64,000 bases of DNA from Bremerella cremea (GTDB lineage Bacteria > Planctomycetota > Planctomycetia > Pirellulales > Pirellulaceae): contig NZ_QPEX01000010.1 in NCBI RefSeq assembly GCF_003335505.1, positions 496,001 through 560,000 of the forward strand, written 5' to 3'. The notes beneath the pieces were generated by a model. It was not told where the DNA came from, did no database searches, and saw nothing but the letters and a program-made list of their open reading frames with translations. Below, piece by piece: positions 10,146-20,025 of the stretch; the first letter of the stretch is position 1; the number at the start of each line of letters is the position of its first letter. Made by a program: the position numbers and the translations under genes.

Positions 10146-11438
10146 ATGCGTAATGTCATCTGCCTAGTGCTGGGCGGAGGCCGAGGAACCCGGCTTTATC
10201 CCCTGACCAAATACCGCTCGAAACCTGCCGTCCCTCTGGCAGGCAAATACCGCCTGATCGATATTCCGCTTTCGAACTGCTTAAACAGCCAGATGAATCG
10301 CATCTATGTGCTGACACAGTTCATGTCGGTTAGTTTGCATCGCCATATCCGCCAGACCTATCGGTTCGATCACTTCAACGGGGGCTTTGTCGAACTATTG
10401 GCAGCCCAGCAAACCGCCGGTGAAGGTTCCGACTGGTACCAAGGCACTGCCGATGCTGTACGGAAGAATCTTCGCTACATTCAACAACATGGCATTGAGT
10501 ACGTGCTGATTCTTTCCGGCGACCAACTGTACCGGATGGATTACCGCGAGATGCTCGATTCGCACATCGCCTCTGGTGCCGATGTCTCGATCGCTGGGTT
10601 GCCGGTCCACTCGAAGGAAGCCGGTGGGCTTGGCATTATGAAGATCGACGAAACAGGCCGTGTGCGTGGCTTCGTCGAAAAGCCGAAGACACCGGAAGAA
10701 CTTGCTCATGTCCGGACCGATCCCGCTTGGATCGATGCCCGTGGCATTCAAAGCAACGGCCGCGATTGCCTAGCGAGCATGGGCAATTACCTCTTCAACC
10801 GCGACACGCTGCTCGAAGTGCTGGAAAAGACCGACTACCAGGACTTCGGCAAAGAGATCTTCCCCGCTGCCATCCGTAGCAAGCACGTGCAAATGCACAT
10901 GTTCGATAGCTACTGGGAAGACATCGGTACGATCAAAGCATTCTACGAGTCGAACCTGGCCACGCTGGCACCTACGCCGCCGTTCGAGTTCGTGGAAGAA
11001 GAAGCACCGATCTTTACCCGGGCTCGCTTCCTGCCGCCTAGTATGCTGATGGACAGCCACGTTAGCACCAGCATGATCGCCGACGGTTGCCAAATCGGCG
11101 CCGGCTGCACGATCAAGAACAGCGTGATTGGCCTGCGTAGTGTGATTGGCGAGAACGTCACCATCGAAGACTCGGTTTTGATGGGCTGCGACTACTACTC
11201 GACCAAACGCGAAAACGAGCAAGACACGACCACCGGCCGCCCTCACATGAAGATAGGCTCTGGTAGCGTCATCAAAGGGGCAATCGTCGACAAGAACTGC
11301 CACATCGGGCACAACGTCCGCGTGGTCAACAGCGATAACCTGCCAGACAAGGAATACCCGGAAGGGGTAACCATCGTCGACGGAATCCCTGTCGTCGAAA
11401 AAGGGGCTTACCTACCCGATGGTTGGTCGCTGTATTAA
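10146..11438 (+). CDS. glgC: Glucose-1-phosphate adenylyltransferase (ADP-glucose pyrophosphorylase)
   Basis: GlgC makes ADP-glucose and pyrophosphate from glucose-1-phosphate and ATP, the committed step of glycogen synthesis. The 430-aa product opens with the nucleotidyltransferase motif GGGRGTRLYPLTKYRSKPAVP. The substrate region ILSGDQLYRMDYREM and the FVEKPK segment follow, and the C-terminus is a left-handed beta-helix (repeats around residues 310-380). AAGGTG sits 7-12 bases before the ATG. The protein is the bacterial/plant-type length. A strong terminator follows directly. Confidence 0.96.
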   Translation: MRNVICLVLGGGRGTRLYPLTKYRSKPAVPLAGKYRLIDIPLSNCLNSQMNRIYVLTQFMSVSLHRHIRQTYRFDHFNGGFVELLAAQQTAGEGSDWYQGTADAVRKNLRYIQQHGIEYVLILSGDQLYRMDYREMLDSHIASGADVSIAGLPVHSKEAGGLGIMKIDETGRVRGFVEKPKTPEELAHVRTDPAWIDARGIQSNGRDCLASMGNYLFNRDTLLEVLEKTDYQDFGKEIFPAAIRSKHVQMHMFDSYWEDIGTIKAFYESNLATLAPTPPFEFVEEEAPIFTRARFLPPSMLMDSHVSTSMIADGCQIGAGCTIKNSVIGLRSVIGENVTIEDSVLMGCDYYSTKRENEQDTTTGRPHMKIGSGSVIKGAIVDKNCHIGHNVRVVNSDNLPDKEYPEGVTIVDGIPVVEKGAYLPDGWSLY

Positions 11439-11468
11439 GTCACGATCTTAAGACTTCAAAATTATGAA

Positions 11469-11502
11469 GGCCTGTCACGACTCGTTGGTGACGGGCCTTT
11501 TT
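11469..11502. terminator. Terminator after glgC, overlapping the end of the convergent gene
   Basis: GGCCTGTCAC at 11469-11478 pairs with GTGACGGGCC at 11488-11497 (ten pairs, one G-T wobble), followed by TTTTT. It is a clear intrinsic terminator for glgC. The stop codon of the opposing membrane-protein gene (11475-11477) lies inside the stem, so the last codons of that gene form part of the hairpin. Confidence 0.85.
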
Positions 11503-11900
11503 GCTTTAGGGTGCCCAGCCCAAGCCCCCAGCAGACTGGCCGCCGGTACGATCAGCAAGATAACCACCTTGAACCAGAACGGGTAAGGTAACATCGACAC
11601 GTTGAAAGCAACCGCGATTAACAGCAGCGTGCCTATGATGCTTGACGCAATCCAATTGCCGATCCACTGGGCAAGTCCCGTGCCGACCAGCGCAATCGCG
11701 CCCCACATTGGCACCACTGCGGCCAATACCCAGGCAGGATAGCTGGCCACATGCTCGCACATTTCTTCTTGGTTGTGCATATCCATTCCTTCAGGAAACG
11801 GATGCACCACCGCGCTGAAACCTTCGACGGCAATCACTAAGACAAATACCACGACCATGCTAACAACGATGGCGGCAATTGTGCGAAGGACGGTTGTCAT
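11475..11900 (-). CDS. Small polytopic membrane protein, function unknown
   Basis: The 141-aa product has about four predicted transmembrane segments (roughly residues 5-28, 55-78, 82-101 and 108-128) and a basic C-terminal tail. An acidic, Met/His/Cys-containing loop (MDMHNQEEMCEH) lies between the first two segments. The ATG at 11900 is preferred over an upstream frame extension because the membrane segment begins directly after it. Its last codons overlap the glgC terminator. I do not recognise a family. Confidence 0.65.
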   Translation of the reverse strand: MTTVLRTIAAIVVSMVVVFVLVIAVEGFSAVVHPFPEGMDMHNQEEMCEHVASYPAWVLAAVVPMWGAIALVGTGLAQWIGNWIASSIIGTLLLIAVAFNVSMLPYPFWFKVVILLIVPAASLLGAWAGHPKAKRPVTNES

Positions 11901-12096
11901 GTAGAAAGCCCAGAACTCAGGCAAACAACGGGCACTCCAAAGTACCGTCATCCTAAACTGCGTTCTCACCAAAATTCAATAAGTCACTGAGTTCGGAGGG
12001 ATAACTCGTGGCAGATTTCAGCGGGAATTCAGCTTCCCCTATTTTGAAATGATCAAACGCCGATTGCCCCAGGCTAAGTGAACTCGTGCCCAGTGC

Positions 12097-12807
12097 TTAA
12101 TAATTATTACGGAGTGTCTTCTGACCTGTTGCCCATAGGTAAAGCGATCGAACGTGCTTTCGCTTGGGACGAAAAGCAGGGGCAGCGAGCAAACGAGCGA
12201 CCTCTTTTTTAACCGGTTCACCGGGACAATGGGGTAGGTTTTCAGCAGCAATTAGTGGCTCAACGATGTGCAAGCCCAATGCCTGAGCTTGCTCGTCTTC
12301 TGCCAGTAAGAGCGAAAGCAACTGCTCTTCGCTAGGATGGCAGCCAGCAACATGAAAAGCAACGTCTTTTGGCCAAAGCTTCCCCTCGTAAAACGCTTGC
12401 AGAAAATCAGGGACGATATCTGCCGTGTGGAATAACGCCAAGCCACTTGCCGCTCCCTGCCTTACTAAGATGTGAGGATGTTCGAGCATGAGGCTGCGCA
12501 AATCGTGATAAGCATCTTGTCCACGAATCAAGAACATCGCCTCGCCAGCGTACTTCTCGGATGCGTGACGAAAGTTCCCTTGCAGAATTTCTTTGGCCGT
12601 ATCGTATCCCGCTGCATGTCGTAGAAGCCCGAGTAGGTAGGCGGCCTCGGCGGCCGTCACTTGGCCGGCACGATACGCCTGACAAAGCCAGCGGGTCGCC
12701 TCGAAATCTGGTGCAAACTCGCTTAGTTGGCAAGCGATTTCCTGAAAGCGATTTGGGTTGGCAACGGCCTGTTGAACGATTTCAATTGGGGTCATGGGCG
12801 AAAACAT
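12097..12807 (-). CDS. All-helical HEAT-repeat-like protein, function unknown
   Basis: The 236-aa soluble product has no signal peptide. It reads as a series of amphipathic helix pairs, for example LRSLMLEHPHILVRQGAASG and DEQAQALGLHIVEPLIAA, which suggests a HEAT/armadillo-type solenoid used for protein binding. No catalytic motif is seen. GGGAAG lies a few bases upstream of the ATG at 12807; an alternative ATG is four codons in. It begins 51 bp after the methyltransferase gene on the same strand, so the two may be co-transcribed. Confidence 0.6.
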   Translation of the reverse strand: MFSPMTPIEIVQQAVANPNRFQEIACQLSEFAPDFEATRWLCQAYRAGQVTAAEAAYLLGLLRHAAGYDTAKEILQGNFRHASEKYAGEAMFLIRGQDAYHDLRSLMLEHPHILVRQGAASGLALFHTADIVPDFLQAFYEGKLWPKDVAFHVAGCHPSEEQLLSLLLAEDEQAQALGLHIVEPLIAAENLPHCPGEPVKKEVARLLAAPAFRPKRKHVRSLYLWATGQKTLRNNY

Positions 12808-12858
12808 CGCTTCCCGCTGAGCATGGTGCCAGATAACATTACGCCCGCCAATGGACAG

Positions 12859-13593
12859 CTAAGCACGGGCCGTCAAGACATGCAGCCAGACTTGGCTTTC
12901 GTCGGTTAGTGGGCCAAAGTGGTAGTCGCCGTATTCCTGCGTGAGCACCAGTCCGGCCGCTTCATAAATGGCCAGCAATTCGTTTCGCGTAAGCAGGGCA
13001 ACTTCATAGACGTCGTGAATCGTTTCACTTTCTCCTGTATACGTCACCGAGCAAACCGAAGATTGCCGGGGCAAATCGCGTACACAATCGATCGTGACGT
13101 CCCATTGTCCGAGTTGATCGTCCCAAATGCGGGAAGCATGTTGCTTGTTGCGGAGGCCCCAATCAGCGAAGTCGTGCGCATAACATGCCACAATCACCTG
13201 ACCACCGGGGGCTAGGCAGGTGCGAGCTTTTCGGAGTGCCGCGATGCGGGTCGATACCCCGAGAAATTCAGCCAGGACGTTAAACCCGAACAAGACGGCA
13301 TCGACCGGAGGAAAGTCCTCGTAGCTGAGGAAGTCCCCTTGAATCAAGTTGACGTTGGCGTGCTCATTCCCTAAACGCTGACGTGCCACATCGATCTTAT
13401 CTTGATCGAGATCGATCCCCAGCCACTGCTTTTCAGGTAGCTGCCGCGTCAAGTATCCAAGAATGCGTCCGGTGCCGCATCCCACTTCTAACACCGTGGC
13501 GGCCTGACTGATCAAAGTGACAAAGGGGGGCAAGTCCTCAACAATATAGCGAGTTCGCAGGTCGTACAACTGAGCGCGTCGGACAGATTCCAT
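12859..13593 (-). CDS. Class I SAM-dependent methyltransferase, substrate unknown
   Basis: The 244-aa product has a Rossmann-type methyltransferase core: motif I VLEVGCGTGRILGYL near residues 33-47, the acidic LGIDLDQDKI after strand 2, IQGDFLSYEDF, and the motif IV region DAVLFGFNVLAEF. The C-terminal half is beta-rich and may shape the substrate site. It resembles the many unassigned Methyltransf_25-type enzymes. The helical-repeat gene follows 51 bp downstream. The substrate cannot be told from sequence. Confidence 0.8.
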   Translation of the reverse strand: MESVRRAQLYDLRTRYIVEDLPPFVTLISQAATVLEVGCGTGRILGYLTRQLPEKQWLGIDLDQDKIDVARQRLGNEHANVNLIQGDFLSYEDFPPVDAVLFGFNVLAEFLGVSTRIAALRKARTCLAPGGQVIVACYAHDFADWGLRNKQHASRIWDDQLGQWDVTIDCVRDLPRQSSVCSVTYTGESETIHDVYEVALLTRNELLAIYEAAGLVLTQEYGDYHFGPLTDESQVWLHVLTARA

Positions 13594-13980
13594 GGAGTTC
13601 TTTTCTTCGGTTGACCAGGGATCTTGGGTTCAGGAACAGCAGATTTACGATAGCCAGCGAATGAAACATTCTGGTAGGCAAACACGATGCCTAGCGACTC
13701 AGGAGCGTTTTCGATTTTAGCTCGAACGACCGCCTTCTCCAACATATCGTGGCGAATATCAATCAAACTACTTCCCATCTGACTGGGGCGTCGAAACCGA
13801 TTTCCCCTGACATACTTGATCTCTAGGCATCGTGGGGACGACGAGATTAAGATACACGCTTCGTGAGCCAGTCAGGGATGCACTGCCCTAAACGAGCGAT
13901 ATGCGCCAGGCTGGGCCGTTGATAACTGGCTCGAATCGACACAATTGTGGAATCTTGCTTCACTCTCTTAAAAGACGCCT
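13594..13980. other. Divergent intergenic region, nothing definite
   Basis: This 387-bp stretch separates the methyltransferase (minus) from the symporter (plus) and must hold both promoters. I see no high-scoring promoter, hairpin or RNA gene. A minus-strand frame from 13778 overlaps the methyltransferase start and has no family resemblance or good start signal, so I do not call it. Confidence 0.5.
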
Positions 13981-15474
13981 ATGAACCTGGAAATCGATCC
14001 GTCACTTCAATGGCTGCTGGCGACGACGATGGTTCTCTATGTCATTGGCATGTACCTGATTGGTTACTATGCCCAGCGCAAAATTCACGGCACAGAAGAC
14101 TTTCTGGTGGCCGGGAGGAAGCTTCCATTTTCACTGGCATGGATGACCCTGCTGGCCACCTGGTTTGGGGCGGGCACCTTACTGGCCGCCGCCGACGAGG
14201 TTCGTCGTGAAGGCTTGCAAGCCGCCGCGCTCGACCCCTTTGGAGCGGGCGTTTGCCTCTTGCTTGCCGGACTGTTCTTTGCTGGTCCGTTATGGAGAAT
14301 GGAACTGCTGACCGTCCCCGATTTCTTTCGCAGAAAATTTGGTGTGGCAGCCGAACTGATTGCTTCCTGCATTATGGTGCCAAGTTATTTCGGCTGGGTC
14401 GCGGCTCAGTTTGTGGCGTTGGCTGGCGTGCTTCAGCTTTTCTTTGGGATCGATCCGATGTTCGGCCTTGCCTTGGTTGCGATCATTGGGACCGGATACA
14501 CGTTAATGGGCGGAATGTGGTCGGTCACGCTGACCGATGCTGTCCAAATTTCGTTAGTCCTGGTGGGGCTTGTTGTGTTAGCCGTGGTCGCACTTGGTGA
14601 GTTGGGGGCTGGCAGCGTGTGGAACGGCTTGGTCCGGGTAGGACAGGAAACGGAACCTGAGATGCTAAGGCCGTTTCCTACCGAGAACATTGCTGCGATG
14701 CTAGGTTGGCTGGGTGTTTTCCTGACAGGTGCTCTGGGTAATCTGCCTGGGCAAGATTTGATGCAACGGGTATTTGCCGCTAAGAGTGCCTCGACCGCGC
14801 GCTGGGCTTGCCTTGTTGCTGGGCTGTTTTATCTCTCGTTTGGTTTGCTGCCGCTGCTGTTGGCTTTGGTGGGCAATTTGCTTTTTCCGGACGATGTCAC
14901 CTCCGAAATCTTACCGGCATTGGCCCACGCCTTTTTACATCCGGTGGTAGCCGTTGTGTTTGTGGTGGCCATGCTTTCAGCAGTGCTTTCGACAATCGAC
15001 AGCGCGATCTTGTCTCCGGCAAGCGTATTGGCCGAGAACGTACTATCGAAATTCTTAGGCCAAGATTCGCTCTCGCTGAACCGTTACTCGGTTCTCGCGG
15101 TGGCGCTATGTAGTTTGGGCCTGGCTTACCTCGGCGAGAATGCTTATGAACTGCTGGAAACAGCCTACGTGTTGACCTTGGTCGGGCTATTCGTTCCGCT
15201 GACGATTGGCCTCTACAGCCAACCACAAAGTGGCCGCCCTGCCCTGGCCAGTATGGGAATCGGAGTAGGCGTGTGGGGACTTCACTTCGTGCTCGGTTGC
15301 GAAACCTTCTTGCCGGGGGTGCCGCTGATTGGTACTTGGCAACTTCCCCTTTCGCTGGCGGCGACCGGCTGCTCGCTTGTTGGCTATTTCCTGCTGGAAC
15401 CTCCTTGGAAAATCCAATGGGGCTCTCCCGCTAAGATCGCGATCACCGGCGAAAAAAACTGCTCGCCCGATTAG
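13981..15474 (+). CDS. Sodium:solute symporter family protein
   Basis: The 497-aa inner-membrane protein has about 13 hydrophobic segments and the SSS/SLC5-type features [22 protein letters not shown] near the N-terminus, [14 protein letters not shown], and the [20 protein letters not shown] block in the middle. Family members use the sodium gradient to import sugars, amino acids, carboxylates or other solutes; the substrate here cannot be assigned. Its stop codon overlaps the stop of the convergent SGNH hydrolase by three bases within TTAG at 15471-15474, with no room for a terminator. Confidence 0.9.
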   Translation: MNLEIDPSLQWLLATTMVLYVIGMYLIGYYAQRKIHGTEDFLVAGRKLPFSLAWMTLLATWFGAGTLLAAADEVRREGLQAAALDPFGAGVCLLLAGLFFAGPLWRMELLTVPDFFRRKFGVAAELIASCIMVPSYFGWVAAQFVALAGVLQLFFGIDPMFGLALVAIIGTGYTLMGGMWSVTLTDAVQISLVLVGLVVLAVVALGELGAGSVWNGLVRVGQETEPEMLRPFPTENIAAMLGWLGVFLTGALGNLPGQDLMQRVFAAKSASTARWACLVAGLFYLSFGLLPLLLALVGNLLFPDDVTSEILPALAHAFLHPVVAVVFVVAMLSAVLSTIDSAILSPASVLAENVLSKFLGQDSLSLNRYSVLAVALCSLGLAYLGENAYELLETAYVLTLVGLFVPLTIGLYSQPQSGRPALASMGIGVGVWGLHFVLGCETFLPGVPLIGTWQLPLSLAATGCSLVGYFLLEPPWKIQWGSPAKIAITGEKNCSPD

Positions 15475-16232
15475 TTTGCGGGCTTCTTCCACAACGGCTG
15501 CAACTCGGGTGCTACTTCGTGCAGAGGTTCGAGAACTAACCCAGCCATAGCGCGGGCTCCCTCTTCATTAAAGTGCGTGCGATCCCCTTGCTTGGGCGAC
15601 ATCTTGGCACTCGCTTCTGGGCCAATCTGTTCGGCAAGTTCTTTGCTGGCCGAGTAAAGATCGATGACCGACACCTTTTTTTGCTTGGCGACGTTTCGCA
15701 TCGCTTGAGCATAGGCTTCGAGCCGCTTGTTTCTGTCCGTTTGCGTTTCAGAGATCTTGCCGTCGGCATCGAACTTGCGGCGAACCATGGGGGTTACCAA
15801 AATGGGATCGGCGCCGATCATCCTGGCTTCGTCAACATATCGCCTGAGGTACTCTTGGTAATCAGTCTGCGAGTCGGTCGATTCCGGTCGGTCGGCATCG
15901 TGCGAATCGTTATGGCCAAACTGAATCAGCACGTAGTTGGGATTCTGGGCTAGGGCCTTTTTCCAGCGTCCTTCCTCAATGAAGGTCTTGGTACTGCGAC
16001 CTGACTTGGCCAAGTTTGAAACCTTGACGGTCCCCTCTTCGAATGCCTCTTCAATAAACTGCCCCCAACCACGATCAGGCCGATTGGCAGGGTACTCGCA
16101 GACGGTCGAATCGCCAACGATAACCAAGCGTACCGGTACCTCTGGCTGAGCTTCCGGCGCAGAGTCTTCGGCCAATACAAACGCGGGACACATGCCCAGA
16201 ACAAGAGCAAGAATAGGGTGAAGCTTTTTCAT
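15471..16232 (-). CDS. Secreted SGNH/GDSL hydrolase, rhamnogalacturonan-acetylesterase-like
   Basis: The 253-aa product begins with a signal peptide (to about residue 21). The SGNH blocks follow: Ser in [11 protein letters not shown], Gly in [12 protein letters not shown], Asn in [12 protein letters not shown], and the Asp/His pair in [11 protein letters not shown]. This pattern fits esterases that remove acetyl groups from pectin-type polysaccharides, common in planctomycetes that live on algal glycans. AAGGAG stands 8-13 bases before the ATG at 16232, which fixes the start against a longer frame. The stop overlaps that of the convergent symporter. Confidence 0.88.
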   Translation of the reverse strand: MKKLHPILALVLGMCPAFVLAEDSAPEAQPEVPVRLVIVGDSTVCEYPANRPDRGWGQFIEEAFEEGTVKVSNLAKSGRSTKTFIEEGRWKKALAQNPNYVLIQFGHNDSHDADRPESTDSQTDYQEYLRRYVDEARMIGADPILVTPMVRRKFDADGKISETQTDRNKRLEAYAQAMRNVAKQKKVSVIDLYSASKELAEQIGPEASAKMSPKQGDRTHFNEEGARAMAGLVLEPLHEVAPELQPLWKKPAN

Positions 16233-16714
16233 CGGGCTGCTCCTTGAGAAATCTATGCGAACAATTCTAGCTGGGCACCGCTCTAGTTCCGTACTAGCAA
16301 ACAATGGGTACCGAGGCCAAAAAATCAAGCCGCAAATTTCGATCTGACCAGCACGAATTTCATGACGACCACTCGGCTTGCCGGTTCCCTAGGTCGCGTC
16401 GTCGCCATAACTAGTTTACCGTTCGAACATTAAAACAACTGCCGATAAGACAGAATCCATTGCGTTTCCGAGGCCAAACCAGATTGTTCAGGCGACTAGC
16501 CGTATGGACAGATCATGTGAATAGGATCTGGTGAACTTTCGTCTGTGCACGCAATCGAAGGCTCCCCCGGTGTTTTCCCCTCAAATTCAGGGGGCTATCT
16601 GGTTCGCCGCTCGCGAAGAGACCAGAGTGATCAAAGCGGCTTGAAATCGTGGCGTTTTGCATCACCATTTTCGAAAGAGAGAAAACGCTCAGAATCCCAA
16701 CGAGTCATCGCGTC
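16233..16714. other. Intergenic region without recognised features
   Basis: This gap of about 480 bp lies between the 3' end of the lipoprotein gene and the start of the SGNH hydrolase. It must contain the hydrolase promoter, but I find no pair of good -35/-10 elements, no terminator with a U-tract and no RNA gene. Confidence 0.4.
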
Positions 16715-17305
16715 TTACCTGCCTACGCGTGTGCCGGAATGCTGGATAGTGCCGGTGTAGCGGGGACCGGTGCCGAGAACTTTACGGATATCTTGATACG
16801 AATCAGCTCGCATTATACCGGAATGCCAGATGACGGCTCCTGTTTTCTTTTCGCGGGCGAATAACGACAGTTTCGCCACGCCGTACTGGACATTGTCGAC
16901 GCATAAGTAAATGTCTGGCAGTTGATTGACATCGGTAATACCAAGCGTATCGCGCCGCGAATCAGTTCCGTAGGCGGCCAAACCGGCTTCAACAATCACC
17001 TCGGCTTCGTCCCGCGTCTCTGCCAGAAGGACACCGAAAGAGCCCATCTGCTCGCGAATACGATAAGGGAGGTAGCCCGTATTCGCGTTTCCTAGGCCTG
17101 TGGTGTCGAGAAAACATAAGCGATTGGCCAGTGGGCTGAAATCGAACGAACAAATTACCGCGTCGGCGGAAGAGTTCATGAGCAACTGTTGCGTGCCAGA
17201 CTCGGCGGAATCGGTCACATGGACCGTCGACTTGCAACCACCCAGGAAAAGCGAGGCAGCCCCCAACGTCAAGCAAACCCAAGGAAGCATCCCGTTCCTC
17301 TTCAT
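16715..17305 (-). CDS. Lipoprotein of unknown function
   Basis: The 196-aa product has an N-terminal signal with the lipobox LGGC (Cys at residue 24), so it should be lipid-anchored after export. The mature part contains TQQLLMNSSADAVICSFDF, GYLPYRIREQMGSFGVLLAET and KTGAVIWHSGIMRADSY, which read as an alpha/beta domain found in small planctomycete lipoproteins. I cannot assign a role. A strong AAAGGAGAG precedes the ATG at 17305, unusual for this window and decisive for the start. Confidence 0.75.
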   Translation of the reverse strand: MKRNGMLPWVCLTLGAASLFLGGCKSTVHVTDSAESGTQQLLMNSSADAVICSFDFSPLANRLCFLDTTGLGNANTGYLPYRIREQMGSFGVLLAETRDEAEVIVEAGLAAYGTDSRRDTLGITDVNQLPDIYLCVDNVQYGVAKLSLFAREKKTGAVIWHSGIMRADSYQDIRKVLGTGPRYTGTIQHSGTRVGR

Positions 17306-17592
17306 GCGGCCTCTCCTTTAACCACCAGTCCGTTACTTTGGTTTCCAGTTCTGTACAGCCAAAGCGATCAGAAGACTGTCAGACGCGACTTGGTTGGGGT
17401 AACTCCTAACCAGGCAAAGCGGCAAGACGCTCACATCCCCGCTATTTGATTCGACAGATCGTGGCTGGATTATCCAAGAGAGCCGGCACCGACGGCAAAG
17501 TTTACGTAACGAACACGTGAGGATTACTCGGTTAGAACCACCAAATCAGACGTGTCACGAGCATGAAACACTTCTTGCTAAAAGAATCTCAG

Positions 17593-17612
17593 CCTTGCCG
17601 TTAATGGCAAGG
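17593..17612 (-). terminator. Possible terminator spanning the dsbB-like stop codon
   Basis: On the minus strand CCTTGCC and GGCAAGG pair around the loop ATTAAC, which contains the stop codon TAA of the DsbB-like gene. A TTCTTTT stretch follows a few bases later. The stem is short and the U-tract is offset, so this is tentative. Confidence 0.4.
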
Positions 17613-18122
17613 GCCGAAACTGCACAGCGCAAAAGTCGATACGACGTTAGCAAAGCATACAAGCGCGGCAAGATGGAACACAATTTGTTCGAACATGCTT
17701 TGCTTTCGGGTGCTCTCTGGGGGCTTCTCGTTGACCAGCGTGAGCAGTATCGACGAACCGAGAATGCTGGCCGCAAAGACAAGGACGCCCCACGAGTAGA
17801 GGTGCATGCCGAAAAAAGCATCGCCGTAGCCTGAGGGTTCCCCAGCAACAGGACAGATATGAAGAAGCACCTGTCGAATAGAGAACATAGCCCCAACCAA
17901 CGCCGCCAAGTTAACCGCAGCGAAATGAAGGCGATGAAATCCAAACTGCGTGTTCATTGCTAGCCCCAAGATCACGCCGATCATTCCCATCCGCTGGAGC
18001 AAACAAAGCGGGCAAGGATCTTCATGAAGCCCAAACTGGAAGTAGAAAGCCCCCAGCAAAACCGAAACCACCACGAGCATACAGGCGGAATTGATATCGT
18101 AAAGCCGCTGATCATTAGCCAT
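17601..18122 (-). CDS. DsbB-like disulfide bond formation membrane protein (atypical)
   Basis: DsbB passes electrons from the periplasmic oxidase DsbA to quinone. The 173-aa product has the DsbB hallmark CPLCLLQR (Cys37 and Cys40) after the first membrane segment, and about five hydrophobic segments. The second loop has one cysteine (Cys90) without the usual partner. Two further cysteines sit at the very C-terminus (CSFGPC, residues 167-172), after an extra membrane segment. The ATG overlaps the stop of the small upstream gene as TGATG, which suggests translational coupling. Redox function is likely, but the cysteine layout departs from E. coli DsbB. Confidence 0.75.
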   Translation of the reverse strand: MANDQRLYDINSACMLVVVSVLLGAFYFQFGLHEDPCPLCLLQRMGMIGVILGLAMNTQFGFHRLHFAAVNLAALVGAMFSIRQVLLHICPVAGEPSGYGDAFFGMHLYSWGVLVFAASILGSSILLTLVNEKPPESTRKQSMFEQIVFHLAALVCFANVVSTFALCSFGPCH

Positions 18123-18319
18123 CAGAAGTTCAGCTCTAATGCAGAGTCCAGGTGATAAGCAAACATGGCCAGACTAGCTAGTGTGCTAACCAAGAACGCG
18201 GCATAGGCAGCTTTTCTCTGACGGTAGTACGCCAAGCCAAAGCACACCAAATAGAGCAGAAAGATCATCGCCATTGGAAAGTTGGCCAGACGTATCGAGA
18301 GAATTGAAAAAAAAGCCAT
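18122..18319 (-). CDS. Small membrane protein coupled to the DsbB-like gene
   Basis: This 65-aa product has two predicted transmembrane helices (about residues 12-31 and 35-57) and ends in DSALELNF. The ATG at 18319 is chosen over a TTG five codons upstream. Its stop overlaps the start of the DsbB-like gene by one base (TGATG), an arrangement of translational coupling, so it probably acts with that protein. It has no cysteines and no recognisable family. Confidence 0.55.
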   Translation of the reverse strand: MAFFSILSIRLANFPMAMIFLLYLVCFGLAYYRQRKAAYAAFLVSTLASLAMFAYHLDSALELNF

Positions 18320-18475
18320 CCACGGCCATCCCAACCTGGGACCATCCTACCCCCTTCGAAGATGCCGTCAACCGAAAAAAAACGATAGAATGCAAAACAG
18401 AAACTATCGCGTGAGTCATTACCTCAAACGTGGAAGAAGGTATCGATCAGACTTGGCATTTCTCCGTTATAGGGC

Positions 18476-18517
18476 ATAAAAAAAGCCCCTCGCATCTTCA
18501 AGACACGAGGGGCTTTT
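18476..18517 (-). terminator. Terminator of the pyruvate dehydrogenase genes
   Basis: AAAAGCCCCTCG at 18481-18492 pairs perfectly with CGAGGGGCTTTT at 18506-18517 (12 pairs). On the minus strand it is followed by a run of T. It lies about 35 bp beyond the aceF stop. The stem is symmetric enough to stop plus-strand transcription too. Confidence 0.88.
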
Positions 18518-18551
18518 CACTGTTTCATGAAAAGTAGGTTTGCTACTTTAC

Positions 18552-19931
18552 CTACGGGGCCATCAGCAGCTTGCTGGGGTTTTCCAGCAGACCTTTGACT
18601 TCGTTGAGGAAGCGACCGGCGGTGGCTCCGTCGACCAGGCGGTGGTCGTAGGATAGGCTCAGCGGCATCATCAAGCGGGCCACGATTTGGTCTTTGACGA
18701 CAACCGGCATCTTACGCGAGCGGCCAACTAACAGGATCGCGACTTCCGGGACGTTAATGATGGGTGTGGAATACGTTCCCCCAATCGCGCCCAGGTTACT
18801 GATCGTGAAGGTGCCCCCTTGTAGGGTCGACATCTCGAACGTGTTGCCGCGAATGTCGGCAGCCGTTTGCTGGAGGCTGCGAGCAATGTCTGGAATCGAC
18901 ATGCGGTCGGTGTTCTTCATGTTCGGAACGAGCAGGCCACGATCGGAATCGACAGCGATGCCGACGTTCACGTAATCTTTGTAGATGACCTGTTCCTGCT
19001 CCATGTCGATCGAAGCGTTCAGTTCCGGGTGCTCTCGCAGAGCCACTGCCACGGCTTTGATCAAAAATGGCATCGTGGTCAACTTGACGCCAGCTTCAGC
19101 ATAGTCGTCTTTCGACTGTTGACGCAGTTCTTCCAGGGCAGTGATGTCCGCATCGTCGAAGTTGGTAACCCGTGGGGCAGTCGTCCAGCTCTTGGTCATC
19201 TGAGCGGCGGTCACCTTGCGGATCTTCTTCATCTTCTCGATGCGAACCGGACCGAACTTATCGGTATGGGCTTCGCCGGTCAGCGAAGGCAGAGTACCGG
19301 CTGCCGCTGGGGAAGCAGATTCACCCTTGCCAGCGGACGAAGTGCCTTGGTTCAGGTCGCGCACGGTCCGCAACACGTCTTCACGTTCAATGCGACCATT
19401 TGGCCCACTTCCCTGCACGATTCGCAGATCAACACCAACTTCGCGGGCGAAGCGGCGAACGGCTGGACCAGCCGGAACACTCTCGTCGGCAGACGAAGTA
19501 TCGGCAACTGGGGCCGGCGCCGGAGTCGGCGGAGCAATGTTCACAGGGGCCGGTTTCGGAGGTGCTGGTTTGGCCGGAGCAGGTTTAGGTGCTTCCGGTG
19601 CCGGGGCTGGCTCAGCGGCCTTGGGTTCTTCAGCGGGAGGTGCTGGCGTTTCCGCAGGCGGAGCTTCAGCAGCCGGGGCAGCGCCACCGGACTCTGCGGC
19701 ATCCAGCGAAACCAGCGGCGAGTGGACGGCGACCGTATCGCCTGCTTTCACGTGAATCTTGGTGACTTTGCCCCCTTGGGTACTGGGGACATCGACGGTG
19801 GCCTTGTCGGTTTCGATTTCGATCAGGGTTTGTCCCTTCTCGATCGTATCGCCTACCGAGACATGGACAGCCAGCACGTCGCCTGATTCGATTCCATCGC
19901 CGAGGTCAGGAAGTTGTACGTCTATCGCCAT
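18552..19931 (-). CDS. aceF: Dihydrolipoamide acetyltransferase, E2 of pyruvate dehydrogenase
   Basis: E2 transfers the acetyl group from its lipoyl arm to CoA and forms the core of the complex. The 459-aa product has one lipoyl domain with the modified Lys in [12 protein letters not shown] (about residue 43). A long Ala/Pro linker (about 85-150) follows, then a peripheral-subunit-binding domain ([25 protein letters not shown]), and a catalytic domain ending in [15 protein letters not shown] with the active-site His and Asp. It has a single lipoyl domain, against three in E. coli. aceE lies 94 bp upstream on the same strand. Confidence 0.97.
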   Translation of the reverse strand: MAIDVQLPDLGDGIESGDVLAVHVSVGDTIEKGQTLIEIETDKATVDVPSTQGGKVTKIHVKAGDTVAVHSPLVSLDAAESGGAAPAAEAPPAETPAPPAEEPKAAEPAPAPEAPKPAPAKPAPPKPAPVNIAPPTPAPAPVADTSSADESVPAGPAVRRFAREVGVDLRIVQGSGPNGRIEREDVLRTVRDLNQGTSSAGKGESASPAAAGTLPSLTGEAHTDKFGPVRIEKMKKIRKVTAAQMTKSWTTAPRVTNFDDADITALEELRQQSKDDYAEAGVKLTTMPFLIKAVAVALREHPELNASIDMEQEQVIYKDYVNVGIAVDSDRGLLVPNMKNTDRMSIPDIARSLQQTAADIRGNTFEMSTLQGGTFTISNLGAIGGTYSTPIINVPEVAILLVGRSRKMPVVVKDQIVARLMMPLSLSYDHRLVDGATAGRFLNEVKGLLENPSKLLMAP

Positions 19932-20025
19932 GATGAATAACCTTGCTAGAGGTGCATATCTTCGTTATCGCCAGGAAAAGCTGCGGCAGCCGTCTTTTTT
20001 TGACGGCCGCCCACGCTACCGCAAG

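Noticed and set aside
13512-13778. Possible small minus-strand gene upstream of the methyltransferase
   Set aside because: Overlaps the methyltransferase start by 82 bp in another frame, has no good start signal and no recognisable sequence.
18867-19886. Long plus-strand frame (339 codons) opposite aceF
   Set aside because: Antisense shadow of a confidently assigned gene; it arises from the Ala/Pro/Lys-rich codons of the lipoyl and linker region and has no recognisable domains.
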